Source: Paenibacillus chondroitinus NBRC 15376 (GTDB lineage Bacteria > Bacillota > Bacilli > Paenibacillales > NBRC-103111). From it: 64,000 nt of DNA. This document shows positions 18,368 through 25,512 of this stretch, in pieces; position 1 is the first letter of the stretch, and each line of letters opens with the position of its first letter. The notes under the pieces were generated by a model that was not told the DNA's origin, made no database searches, and worked only from the letters and a program-made list of their open reading frames with translations. Both the position numbers and the translations under genes were made by a program. The stretch spans positions 1 through 64,000 of the forward strand of contig NZ_BILW01000033.1 of the NCBI RefSeq assembly GCF_004000765.1. Reading direction: 5' to 3'.

Positions 18368-18388
18368 GCTTAATAAGTTTCTATAATG

Positions 18389-18412
18389 AGCAGACCCTAG
18401 GGTCTGTTTTTG
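18389..18412 (+). terminator. Terminator after veg
   Basis: Perfect palindrome CAGACCCTAGGGTCTG followed by TTTTT. Confidence 0.75.
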
Positions 18413-18417
18413 CATTT

Positions 18418-18446
18418 GAATGGTCTTGGTGCGTCTGGGCATACTA
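18418..18446 (+). promoter_or_regulatory. Putative sigma-G promoter of sspF
   Basis: GAATG, 17 bases, CATACTA matches the sigma-G pattern GHATR-N17/18-CATnHTA. SASP genes are sigma-G dependent in Bacillus, so this is the expected class. Confidence 0.62.
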
Positions 18447-18521
18447 ACCTTACTTTACGCTTACGCTGCCAGCTTTGTTCGATCAAAGCTCAGACTAAGC
18501 TCAGGAAAAGGAGGTTTTTTG

Positions 18522-18965
18522 ATGAGTCGCAGAAGAGGTGTTATGTCCGAAAGTTTTAAAAATGAGTTGGCGAAAGATCTGGGGTTCTATGATGTCGTTC
18601 AGCGCGAGGGTTGGGAAGGAATTCGTACCAAGGATGCCGGGAATATGGTGAAGCGAGCTATTCAGATTGCAGAAGAACAGTTGGCGAAGCAGTATGTAGC
18701 CTCAGCACCGCCGGTTGCGCAAACCTCATACGGGCAGAATGGCTTTACGCAGCCAAGCTTCTCACAGGCGCCAGTGTACAATCAGCGGGTTGTACAGTCT
18801 CAACAGCACTATGGACAGCAAACGCAGGCTTTTACACCTTCCTATAGCTCTCAAAACACGTACACCTCGTCTTCGCCTAGCGGTCAGTCACAAGCGGGCT
18901 GGAATCCTATGGCATCAACCGCCCAACAAGCGGGGCAAGGCGAACGGCGTCCCTATTACAGCTAA
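18522..18965 (+). CDS. sspF: Alpha/beta-type small acid-soluble spore protein (SspF-like) with long tail
   Basis: The first 65 residues ([20 protein letters not shown], then [17 protein letters not shown]) are a complete SspF-type SASP domain, which coats spore DNA. B. subtilis SspF is about 61 residues and ends there. This protein is 147 residues because of a Gln/Ser/Tyr/Pro-rich low-complexity tail from about residue 66 to the end. AAAGGAGG precedes the ATG. It has a sigma-G-like promoter and its own terminator, and lies between veg and ispE as expected. Confidence 0.9.
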   Translation: MSRRRGVMSESFKNELAKDLGFYDVVQREGWEGIRTKDAGNMVKRAIQIAEEQLAKQYVASAPPVAQTSYGQNGFTQPSFSQAPVYNQRVVQSQQHYGQQTQAFTPSYSSQNTYTSSSPSGQSQAGWNPMASTAQQAGQGERRPYYS

Positions 18966-18989
18966 AGCGAATGCTTTAGCTTTTTTTTT
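18960..18989 (+). terminator. Terminator overlapping the sspF stop codon
   Basis: AGCTAAAGC-GAAT-GCTTTAGCT followed by nine T; the left arm contains the sspF TAA. Confidence 0.8.
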
Positions 18990-19041
18990 GCGCTTTTGTT
19001 ATAATATTTTAACGGCAAACGAGCAAAAGAAGGTGACCCTG

Positions 19042-19896
19042 ATGAAGATTTTTGAAAAAGCACCGGCTAAAATTAATTTATCCTTAGATGTTTTACATAA
19101 AAGACCAGATGGTTATCATGAAGTAGAGATGGTCATGACGATGGTCGACCTGGCTGATCGGATTGAAATGCAGGAGCTTTCGCGGGATACGATCATTATT
19201 TCCAGTCAAGCGGGCTATATTCCGTTGGATGAGAAGAACTTGGCCTTTCAGGCTGCGCGGCTTATCAAGGATCGCTATGACGTCAAGCAAGGCGTCTACA
19301 TTCATTTGGATAAAAAGATTCCCGTGGCTGCAGGACTTGCAGGGGGTAGCAGTGACGCGGCAGCAACGCTTAGGGGTTTGAATCGGCTTTGGAATTTAAA
19401 CATCCCTATGGAGGAGCTGCAGGTGCTTGGCGCTGAGCTTGGATCGGATGTGCCCTTTTGTGTAACGGGAGGGACGGCTGTCGCCAGAGGACGCGGAGAA
19501 AAGCTGGAGCCAATCGTCTCGCCGCCGCAATGTTGGGTTGTTTTGGCCAAGCCTCCCATCAATGTGTCCACGTCGGAGATCTATGGCAAGCTGAACGCTC
19601 GTGAGATCAAGAATCACCCTTCAACGGAGAATGTCATGAAGGCGATTCGTGAGAAGCAGTTCGATCAGCTCTGCGGCAACCTCGGCAACGTGCTGGAGGA
19701 AGTAACGCTCGACCTGTACCCGGAAGTTAGACAATTGAAAGATTGCATGCAGCGTCTCGGCGCAGACGGCGTGTTAATGTCCGGAAGCGGGCCGACAGTG
19801 TTCGGCCTTGTCTCCAAGGAAGCGAAAGTCCCCCGTATTTATAATGGGCTTCGAGGATTCTGTAAGGATGTTTATGCGGTGCGGATGTTGACCTAG
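19042..19896 (+). CDS. ispE: 4-diphosphocytidyl-2-C-methyl-D-erythritol kinase
   Basis: GHMP kinase of the MEP isoprenoid pathway, 284 residues. The N-terminal [22 protein letters not shown] and the ATP loop [15 protein letters not shown] are diagnostic; the C-terminal [11 protein letters not shown] completes the fold. The start is the ATG after AAGGTGACCCT; a frame open much further upstream runs through sspF and is not real. Confidence 0.96.
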   Translation: MKIFEKAPAKINLSLDVLHKRPDGYHEVEMVMTMVDLADRIEMQELSRDTIIISSQAGYIPLDEKNLAFQAARLIKDRYDVKQGVYIHLDKKIPVAAGLAGGSSDAAATLRGLNRLWNLNIPMEELQVLGAELGSDVPFCVTGGTAVARGRGEKLEPIVSPPQCWVVLAKPPINVSTSEIYGKLNAREIKNHPSTENVMKAIREKQFDQLCGNLGNVLEEVTLDLYPEVRQLKDCMQRLGADGVLMSGSGPTVFGLVSKEAKVPRIYNGLRGFCKDVYAVRMLT

Positions 19897-19910
19897 CATG
19901 TGGCGTTATG

Positions 19911-19938
19911 TGCGAGGGCCCGAAGGGGCTCTTTTTTA
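19911..19938 (+). terminator. Terminator after ispE
   Basis: GAGGGCCC and GGGGCTC pair with one bulge, followed by TTTTTT. Confidence 0.6.
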
Positions 19939-19978
19939 ACGGAGTGGACTAAGGGGCAGCGCTTATGTAATAGAATGA

Positions 19979-20015
19979 TAAGCCGTCAGGCTCATGCCTA
20001 GGCGGTGCTTTTTTG
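19979..20015 (+). terminator. Second terminator after ispE
   Basis: AAGCCGTCAGGC and GCCTAGGCGGTGCTT form an imperfect stem followed by TTTT, 40 bases beyond the first terminator. The pair isolates ispE from purR. Confidence 0.6.
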
Positions 20016-20097
20016 TGGAAATATTCACCTTCAGGGAGTATTTTCTGCTATGTTAGCATTGTGTTATGTGTATGTTAAGTTAATTTTCATGTGAAGC

Positions 20098-20127
20098 TTG
20101 AATAAATACGTATAAAAGTGGTATATT
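20098..20127 (+). promoter_or_regulatory. Possible sigma-A promoter of purR
   Basis: TTGAAT, 18 bases, TATATT, ending 36 bases before the purR start. No purine box was recognised. Confidence 0.4.
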
Positions 20128-20163
20128 TTCTTTATATTATTCGGATTTTTGGGGGGTAGTGCG

Positions 20164-21000
20164 ATGAAAAAGTTGAAAAGGAGCGCTAGGCTGGTAGAAA
20201 TGACGCAATACTTGTTATTTCGCCCCCATTCGTTAATTCCTTTAACGACTTTTGCCGAGCGTTACAACTCAGCGAAATCCTCGATCAGTGAGGATTTGGC
20301 GATTATTAAAGAGGTTTTTGAAGAAGAAGGACTCGGGGAACTGCAAACGCTTGCGGGTGCAGCTGGCGGCGTGAAGTTCTCACCGAAGGTGCCGAAGGAA
20401 ACCTCGTTGAAGTTCATTGGGCAGCTCTGTTTACAGCTTCAGCAGCCAGAACGGATCCTGCCAGGCGGTTACTTATATATGTCCGATATCATGGGGCAGC
20501 CCCAGTATTTAAATGAAATTGGCAAAACGTTCGCATCTGCGTTCGCAGGGCGTGATATCGATGTGATTATGACCGTAGAAACGAAAGGCATTCCGCTCGC
20601 GTACGCGACGGCTACTTATATGAATCTACCCGTTGTTGTTGTTCGCAGGGATAATCGGGTAACAGAAGGCTCAGCCGTAAGCATTAACTATGTTTCTGGC
20701 TCCAACAAGCGTATTCAGACCATGTCGCTTGCAAGACGCGCCTTGAAAGAAGAATCCAAGGTGCTTATCATCGACGATTTCATGCATGTTGGCGGAACGA
20801 TTCACGGCATGATGGATCTGCTGGCGGAATTCAAAGCCTCAGTCCAAGGGGTTGGCGTCTTCATGGAATCTGTGGAAGTGGAAGAACGCTTAGTGGATCA
20901 ATACGTGTCACTATCCCGATTGTTTGGCGTCGATTCCAAGACCAAACAAATCACGGTAGAGCCAGGCAATTATTTTGATAGTAAAAAAGGAGACGCGTAA
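20164..21000 (+). CDS. purR: Purine operon repressor PurR
   Basis: A 278-residue repressor of purine biosynthesis genes with an N-terminal winged helix (about residues 1-70) and a PRTase-like domain; [13 protein letters not shown] is the PRPP-binding loop through which PRPP relieves repression. The start MKKLKRS is used because GGGGGGTAG lies just upstream. ridA follows five bases after the stop, as in B. subtilis purR-yabJ. Confidence 0.95.
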   Translation: MKKLKRSARLVEMTQYLLFRPHSLIPLTTFAERYNSAKSSISEDLAIIKEVFEEEGLGELQTLAGAAGGVKFSPKVPKETSLKFIGQLCLQLQQPERILPGGYLYMSDIMGQPQYLNEIGKTFASAFAGRDIDVIMTVETKGIPLAYATATYMNLPVVVVRRDNRVTEGSAVSINYVSGSNKRIQTMSLARRALKEESKVLIIDDFMHVGGTIHGMMDLLAEFKASVQGVGVFMESVEVEERLVDQYVSLSRLFGVDSKTKQITVEPGNYFDSKKGDA

Positions 21001-21004
21001 AACG

Positions 21005-21388
21005 ATGGAATTCATCTCAACAACGGCAGCACCTGCTGCTATCGGACCTTATTCACAAGCCGTTAAGCTCGGTAATTTGCTGTTTACTTCAGGACAAATC
21101 CCGCTTGGCTTAGATGGGCAAATCGTACAGGGCGGCATTAAGGAGCAAGCTCATCAAGTGTTTGCCAATTTGAAAGGCGTGTTGGAAGCAGCGGGTACTT
21201 CTTTCGATCAAGTTGTGAAAGCGACCGTTTTCCTCAAGGACATGAATCAATTTGCTGAGCTGAATGAGATCTATGGTACCTACTTTGGTGATCACAAACC
21301 GGCTAGATCGACTGTCGAAGTGGCTAGATTACCACGCGATGTTTTTGTCGAAATAGAGTTAATTGCTGTGATTCCTGTCGAAATTTAA
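21005..21388 (+). CDS. ridA: Enamine/imine deaminase RidA
   Basis: A 127-residue YjgF/RidA protein (YabJ) that hydrolyses reactive 2-aminoacrylate-type enamines. The motifs [19 protein letters not shown] and the C-terminal [18 protein letters not shown], with the substrate-binding arginine, are present. GGAG lies about 12 bases upstream. It is cotranscribed with purR. Confidence 0.95.
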   Translation: MEFISTTAAPAAIGPYSQAVKLGNLLFTSGQIPLGLDGQIVQGGIKEQAHQVFANLKGVLEAAGTSFDQVVKATVFLKDMNQFAELNEIYGTYFGDHKPARSTVEVARLPRDVFVEIELIAVIPVEI

Positions 21389-21436
21389 CAGTAACATTAA
21401 GATTGTATAAAATTATCGAAAATTTCAAAAAAATAA

Positions 21437-21463
21437 GAAGGAATTTGCACAACGATGTGGAAT
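21437..21463 (+). promoter_or_regulatory. Putative sigma-H promoter of spoVG
   Basis: GAAGGAATT (RNAGGAWWW), 11 bases, GTGGAAT (RNNGAAT): a full sigma-H consensus match. In B. subtilis spoVG is the classic sigma-H gene, repressed by AbrB. The AT-rich bases just upstream could serve as an AbrB site. Confidence 0.72.
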
Positions 21464-21500
21464 ATATCACCCAAGTCTCAGAGATGGAAAAAGGTGGTGA

Positions 21501-21791
<291 letters not shown>

Positions 21792-21803
21792 TGTTTAATA
21801 ATT

Positions 21804-21835
21804 GAGAGGGCCCGTAAGGGCTCTCTTTTCTTTTT
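21804..21835 (+). terminator. Terminator after spoVG
   Basis: GAGAGGGCCC and GGGCTCTC pair around GTAA, followed by a T-rich run. Confidence 0.75.
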
Positions 21836-21929
21836 GGGGACTTTGGTGCTATATTTGGTAAAGAACTGTTAACTACATCATTTAGGCATAAATCATACAG
21901 CTATTTATAATAAAGGGGTTGGATAGTCT

Positions 21930-23333
21930 TTGAAACTCATGGCGATTGTGTTGGCGGCAGGACAAGGTAAACGAATGAAATCGAAGCTGTATAAGGTGCT
22001 TCATCCGGTTGTAGGCAAACCGATGGTAGGGCATGTTGTAGATACCCTTCGGCAAATAGATGTAACAAGAACGATGGTCATCGTAGGATTTGGAGCAGAA
22101 GCCGTCCAGAACTATCTTGGAGATCAAGTAGAGTATGCACTGCAGGAGAAGCAATGCGGAACGGGTCATGCGGTCCTGCAAGCGAAGGATTTGTTAGGTG
22201 ATGAAGACGGGATGACGGTGGTCATTTGCGGAGATACGCCGCTAATCTCAGACGTAACGCTTAAGAATACGATAGAACTTCATCAGCGTTCGGGCGCGGC
22301 AGCTACGATCTTGACAGCGAAGCTCGATGAGCCGCAAGGCTATGGCCGTGTGATTCGCGGTGAAGATGGCAGAGTTGCGCGAATAGTTGAACAGAAGGAC
22401 TGCAGCAGCGAAGAAGCGGCAGTTCAGGAGATTAATACAGGGACTTATATTTTCGATAACCGGAAGCTCTTCAAGGCGCTGGGCTCTGTCACAAACAACA
22501 ATGCTCAGAATGAATATTACTTGACGGATGTCATCGGTATCATGACAAGTGCAGGGGAAACTGTGCAAGGGTACTGTATGGCGGATGCTGCAGAATCTAT
22601 CGGCGTGAACGATCGAGTTGCGCTTGCGGAAGCGGAGCGTTTGTTCAAAGCGCGCATTAACCGTGAGCATATGCTGAACGGAGTTACGATTATTGATCCT
22701 GCCAACACATATATCGAAAAGGATGTTGTGATTGGAGCAGACACCGTTCTGCTGCCAGGTACTATTTTGCGAGGGAAAACGATCATTGGCGAGCAGTGCA
22801 CGATCGGACCTCAAACTGAGATCATCGATTCTGTCGTGAAAGATGACGTTACGATTAAGCAGTCCGTTCTGCAAGAGGCTTATGTGGATAATGAGGCTAG
22901 CGTAGGACCTTTCGCGTATTTGAGACCTGGAGCGGAGATAGGGAAGCAAGTGAAGATCGGCGACTTCGTCGAAATCAAGAATGCGAAGCTTGGCGAGGGT
23001 ACGAAAGTGTCTCACTTAAGTTACGTTGGAGACGCGATTGTCGGCACGAATGTTAACATTGGCTGTGGTGCGATTACGGTTAATTACGATGGGTTCAATA
23101 AGAGTTTAACGGAAATCGGGGACGATGCGTTCGTAGGCAGTAATGTGAACTTGATTGCTCCTGTGAAAATTGGCAATGGTGCATACGTTGTCGCAGGTTC
23201 GACCATTACCCACGCGGTGAGCGATGGGGATCTGGCTATCGCGAGAGAAAGACAAACGAACAAACCGGGTTATGCGGACAAAATCAAAAGCCGGATGAAA
23301 GCGAAGAAAGAAAACAAAGCAAAAAAAGAATAG
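21930..23333 (+). CDS. glmU: Bifunctional UDP-GlcNAc pyrophosphorylase / GlcN-1-P acetyltransferase
   Basis: A 467-residue enzyme making UDP-N-acetylglucosamine for peptidoglycan. The N-terminal uridyltransferase has VLAAGQGKRMKSKLYK and VICGDTPL; the C-terminal half (from about residue 250) is a left-handed beta-helix of hexapeptide repeats carrying acetyltransferase activity. A TTG start follows AAAGGGGTTGG; an ATG three codons later is possible. In B. subtilis prs follows; here it does not. Confidence 0.95.
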   Translation: MKLMAIVLAAGQGKRMKSKLYKVLHPVVGKPMVGHVVDTLRQIDVTRTMVIVGFGAEAVQNYLGDQVEYALQEKQCGTGHAVLQAKDLLGDEDGMTVVICGDTPLISDVTLKNTIELHQRSGAAATILTAKLDEPQGYGRVIRGEDGRVARIVEQKDCSSEEAAVQEINTGTYIFDNRKLFKALGSVTNNNAQNEYYLTDVIGIMTSAGETVQGYCMADAAESIGVNDRVALAEAERLFKARINREHMLNGVTIIDPANTYIEKDVVIGADTVLLPGTILRGKTIIGEQCTIGPQTEIIDSVVKDDVTIKQSVLQEAYVDNEASVGPFAYLRPGAEIGKQVKIGDFVEIKNAKLGEGTKVSHLSYVGDAIVGTNVNIGCGAITVNYDGFNKSLTEIGDDAFVGSNVNLIAPVKIGNGAYVVAGSTITHAVSDGDLAIARERQTNKPGYADKIKSRMKAKKENKAKKE

Positions 23334-23386
23334 AAAAACGTTAAATCTCCCTAGCGAGGGGGAATTTGGATGGAATCTCTGAAGGA

Positions 23387-23439
23387 TGGGTACGCTATGA
23401 ACTAGCTGTTACCCACTTGGCGTCGTTTACGAAAGTAAA
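23387..23439 (+). other. Two hairpins in the rplY leader
   Basis: TGGGTA-c-GCTA-loop-TAGC-tgt-TACCCA (23387-23415), then TTTAC-GAAA-GTAAA with a GNRA-type tetraloop (23426-23439), directly before the AGGAGG of rplY. They have no T-run, so they are not terminators; an RNA regulatory element is possible. Confidence 0.4.
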
Positions 23440-23475
23440 TGAGCTGAGCAAATTTCTTAGGAGGTTCTTTTTCTT

Positions 23476-24111
23476 ATGGCATTGTCACTGAAAGCGGAAG
23501 CCCGCAAGGACACAACGAAATTCGATATCAAACAACTGCGTGTAAAAGGCAAGGTGCCTGCGGTCGTGTATGGCAAAAAGGTGGCTGCGACGGTGATAAC
23601 CGTCGACCAGAAGGAATTAGTGGCGCTGCTTCGCAAAAGCCCGCACGCTGTCATTGAGCTGGAGCTGCCGGACGGCGGCAAGCAGCCGGTTATGATCAAT
23701 GAAATCCAACGCAACCCGTTGAACCGGGAGCTCCTCCATGTTGATTTCCATCAAATCAACATGGACGAGCCGGTCAAAACGGTGGTCACGCTGGAGTTCA
23801 TCGGGGATGCTGTTGGGGCGAAAGAGGGCGGTATCTTGCAAATTCAATTGCATGAGCTGGAAATCCGCTGCTTGCCGAGTGAGATCCCGGCATCGATCAC
23901 TGTGGATATATCGAATGTAGGAATCGGAGAAAATATGTTGGTTAGTGAGCTCAACGTGCCGGGCACGATTGAAGTGAAATCGGATCCGAACGAGCTTGTA
24001 CTGACCATCCTGGCGCCTCAGAAAGAGGCTCCTGAGGATGTTGCTGCTCAGGGTAAAGAGGATAAGCCGAGCGAGGTTAGTGAAGAGGCGAAAGAAGAGC
24101 AGACCGTATAG
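23476..24111 (+). CDS. rplY: Ribosomal protein bL25, general stress protein Ctc
   Basis: A 211-residue TL5/Ctc-type bL25. An N-terminal L25 domain (VKGKVPAVVYGKK) binds 5S rRNA; a C-terminal TL5 beta domain and an acidic Lys/Glu tail follow. The start follows TTAGGAGG. No clear sigma-B promoter was found, although ctc is sigma-B dependent in B. subtilis. Confidence 0.95.
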   Translation: MALSLKAEARKDTTKFDIKQLRVKGKVPAVVYGKKVAATVITVDQKELVALLRKSPHAVIELELPDGGKQPVMINEIQRNPLNRELLHVDFHQINMDEPVKTVVTLEFIGDAVGAKEGGILQIQLHELEIRCLPSEIPASITVDISNVGIGENMLVSELNVPGTIEVKSDPNELVLTILAPQKEAPEDVAAQGKEDKPSEVSEEAKEEQTV

Positions 24112-24115
24112 ACTT

Positions 24116-24161
24116 AAAGAAGGGTACCCTCGCCGCTGCGCAAAGGGTATCCTTTGTTTTT
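24116..24161 (+). terminator. Terminator after rplY
   Basis: AAGGGTACCCT pairs with AGGGTATCCTT across a 12-base loop, followed by TTTG and TTTTT. The stem could also slow transcripts arriving from the convergent small gene. Confidence 0.65.
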
Positions 24162-24174
24162 CCTCTTTCTTCCG

Positions 24175-24375
24175 TTAATACCCGGGTCGGGAAACTATGA
24201 AGTGCGTATTTCTGTTATAAAACGTGTTATTAATTTTAATAAAATGCGGGCTGTAAAATTCGATATAGCCTATATCCTTATGCAGATTTTGGTAGTATAC
24301 TTGGACGGGAATACCGGCATCTATATGATCTTGAAAATGATGATCGCTTGTAAGTTGTTGACCGTTTAGATACAT
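24175..24375 (-). CDS. Small conserved-looking hypothetical protein
   Basis: A 66-residue protein in antisense orientation to rplY and pth, occupying an otherwise empty 390-base gap. It ends in FIVSRPGY and contains HIDAGIPVQVYY and FIKINNTFYNR, a pattern that reads like a compact beta protein; I have the impression of a small Bacillales family but cannot name it. The ATG is chosen for length; GGGTGA lies about 12 bases upstream, further than ideal. Function unknown. Confidence 0.55.
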   Translation of the reverse strand: MYLNGQQLTSDHHFQDHIDAGIPVQVYYQNLHKDIGYIEFYSPHFIKINNTFYNRNTHFIVSRPGY

Positions 24376-24501
24376 ATTCGCTGTTTCACCCGCAATTATG
24401 AATTTGATGTTCACTTTAGTAACATATAGGTAAACAATAACCTTAAGATGCAGGTTACGCCAAGGATTTTTTAGTAAAAGGCTAGGAGGATCTGGAAAAA
24501 A

Positions 24502-25062
24502 ATGAAATGTTTTATCGGACTGGGTAACCCGGGAAAGCAATATGAGATGAATCGGCATAATGTTGGGTTCATGGCGATAGACCGTTTTGCCGCCAAATGG
24601 GGGATAAACTCTTTTCAAAGTAAGGGGAAGGGACATCTGGGAGAGGGAAACGTGAACGGCACGAAAGTATTTCTATTGAAGCCGATGACGTATATGAATC
24701 TGTCCGGTGAGTCGATGAGAGCAATCTTGGACTTTTATAAACTGAAGGTGGAGGATGTCGTCATCATTTATGATGATATGGACACGCCTTTCGGGCAAAT
24801 CAGGCTCCGCTATCAAGGGAGTGCAGGCGGCCACAATGGGATTAAGTCCATTATTCAGCATGCCGGAACTCAGAGCTTCAACCGCATTCGTGTGGGCGTG
24901 AACCGCCCTGCCCCAGGCTATAATATCGCTGATTATGTCTTAGCGAACTTTTCCAAGGAAGAGATGAAGTCGCTGGATCAGGTGCTGGATCTGACGTGCG
25001 AGGCGATGTTGTCGAGCCTGGACGAGCCTTTCGAGAAGACGATGGGCAAGTTCAATAAATAA
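24502..25062 (+). CDS. pth: Peptidyl-tRNA hydrolase
   Basis: A 186-residue enzyme (SpoVC) that recycles peptidyl-tRNA. GLGNPGKQYEMNRHNVGFMAID holds the catalytic His and Asn; KPMTYMNLSGES and GSAGGHNGIKSI are the other family motifs. AGGAGGATC precedes the ATG. Order rplY-pth-fin-mfd is as in Bacillus. Confidence 0.97.
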   Translation: MKCFIGLGNPGKQYEMNRHNVGFMAIDRFAAKWGINSFQSKGKGHLGEGNVNGTKVFLLKPMTYMNLSGESMRAILDFYKLKVEDVVIIYDDMDTPFGQIRLRYQGSAGGHNGIKSIIQHAGTQSFNRIRVGVNRPAPGYNIADYVLANFSKEEMKSLDQVLDLTCEAMLSSLDEPFEKTMGKFNK

Positions 25063-25147
25063 GTAAAACGGTTTGTCTCCAAACATCATATGCATGGTCC
25101 TTATTCGAAAATGACAATGGTACATTCGGCTAATTTCTCCGGAGAAT

Positions 25148-25157
25148 GGTCATACTA
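25148..25157 (+). promoter_or_regulatory. Possible forespore -10 element of fin
   Basis: GGTCATACTA fits the sigma-F -10 (GGnnAnAMTW) and contains the sigma-G -10 CATACTA. The -35 at the right distance (GGCTA, 25128-25132) is poor, so only the -10 is supported. fin is sigma-F dependent in B. subtilis. Confidence 0.42.
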
Positions 25158-25192
25158 GGATGTAATTGAATCGTCGAAGGAGGCATACATAT

Positions 25193-25417
25193 ATGATTAA
25201 GTACATTTGCAGGCATTGTCATACCTTTGTTGGGGAAATTAATCAAGCCATTACGGAGCAGCAACTCGGCTTCCATTTCTTGACCCCTGAAGAGCGTAGA
25301 GATATAATATCGTATAACACGAATGGTGATGTTACGGTTAGGGTTGTTTGCGATTACTGCCGCGAGGCGCTGGAAGCCAATCCAGAGCTGTCGCTGCTGG
25401 CCAGTCCATTGCAGTAA
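25193..25417 (+). CDS. fin: Anti-sigma-F factor Fin
   Basis: A 74-residue protein (YabK) with CRHC (C6/C9) and CDYC (C53/C56) zinc pairs. Fin binds sigma-F in the forespore to help the change to sigma-G. The start MIKYICRHC is chosen because GAAGGAGG lies upstream; nine further in-frame codons upstream have no such site. It lies between pth and mfd as in B. subtilis. Confidence 0.92.
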   Translation: MIKYICRHCHTFVGEINQAITEQQLGFHFLTPEERRDIISYNTNGDVTVRVVCDYCREALEANPELSLLASPLQ

Positions 25418-25462
25418 CATGATATTTTCGCTGAATTAAAATGATGAAGATGAAGAGTTAAT

Positions 25463-25494
25463 AGCCGAGGCAAGTGTGCCAAGGCTTCTTTTTG
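25463..25494 (+). terminator. Terminator between fin and mfd
   Basis: AGCC-ga-GGCA-agtg-TGCC-aa-GGCT followed by TCTTTTT. Confidence 0.7.
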
Positions 25495-25512
25495 TGAGAG
25501 GAGTGTACTTGT

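Noticed and set aside
18391-18406. Palindrome CAGACCCTAGGGTCTG as an operator
   Set aside because: It is followed directly by TTTTT after the veg stop, so a terminator is the simpler reading.
22248-23015. 255-codon minus-strand frame inside glmU
   Set aside because: Fully contained in glmU, with unlikely composition (many Arg/His/Ile) and no family features.
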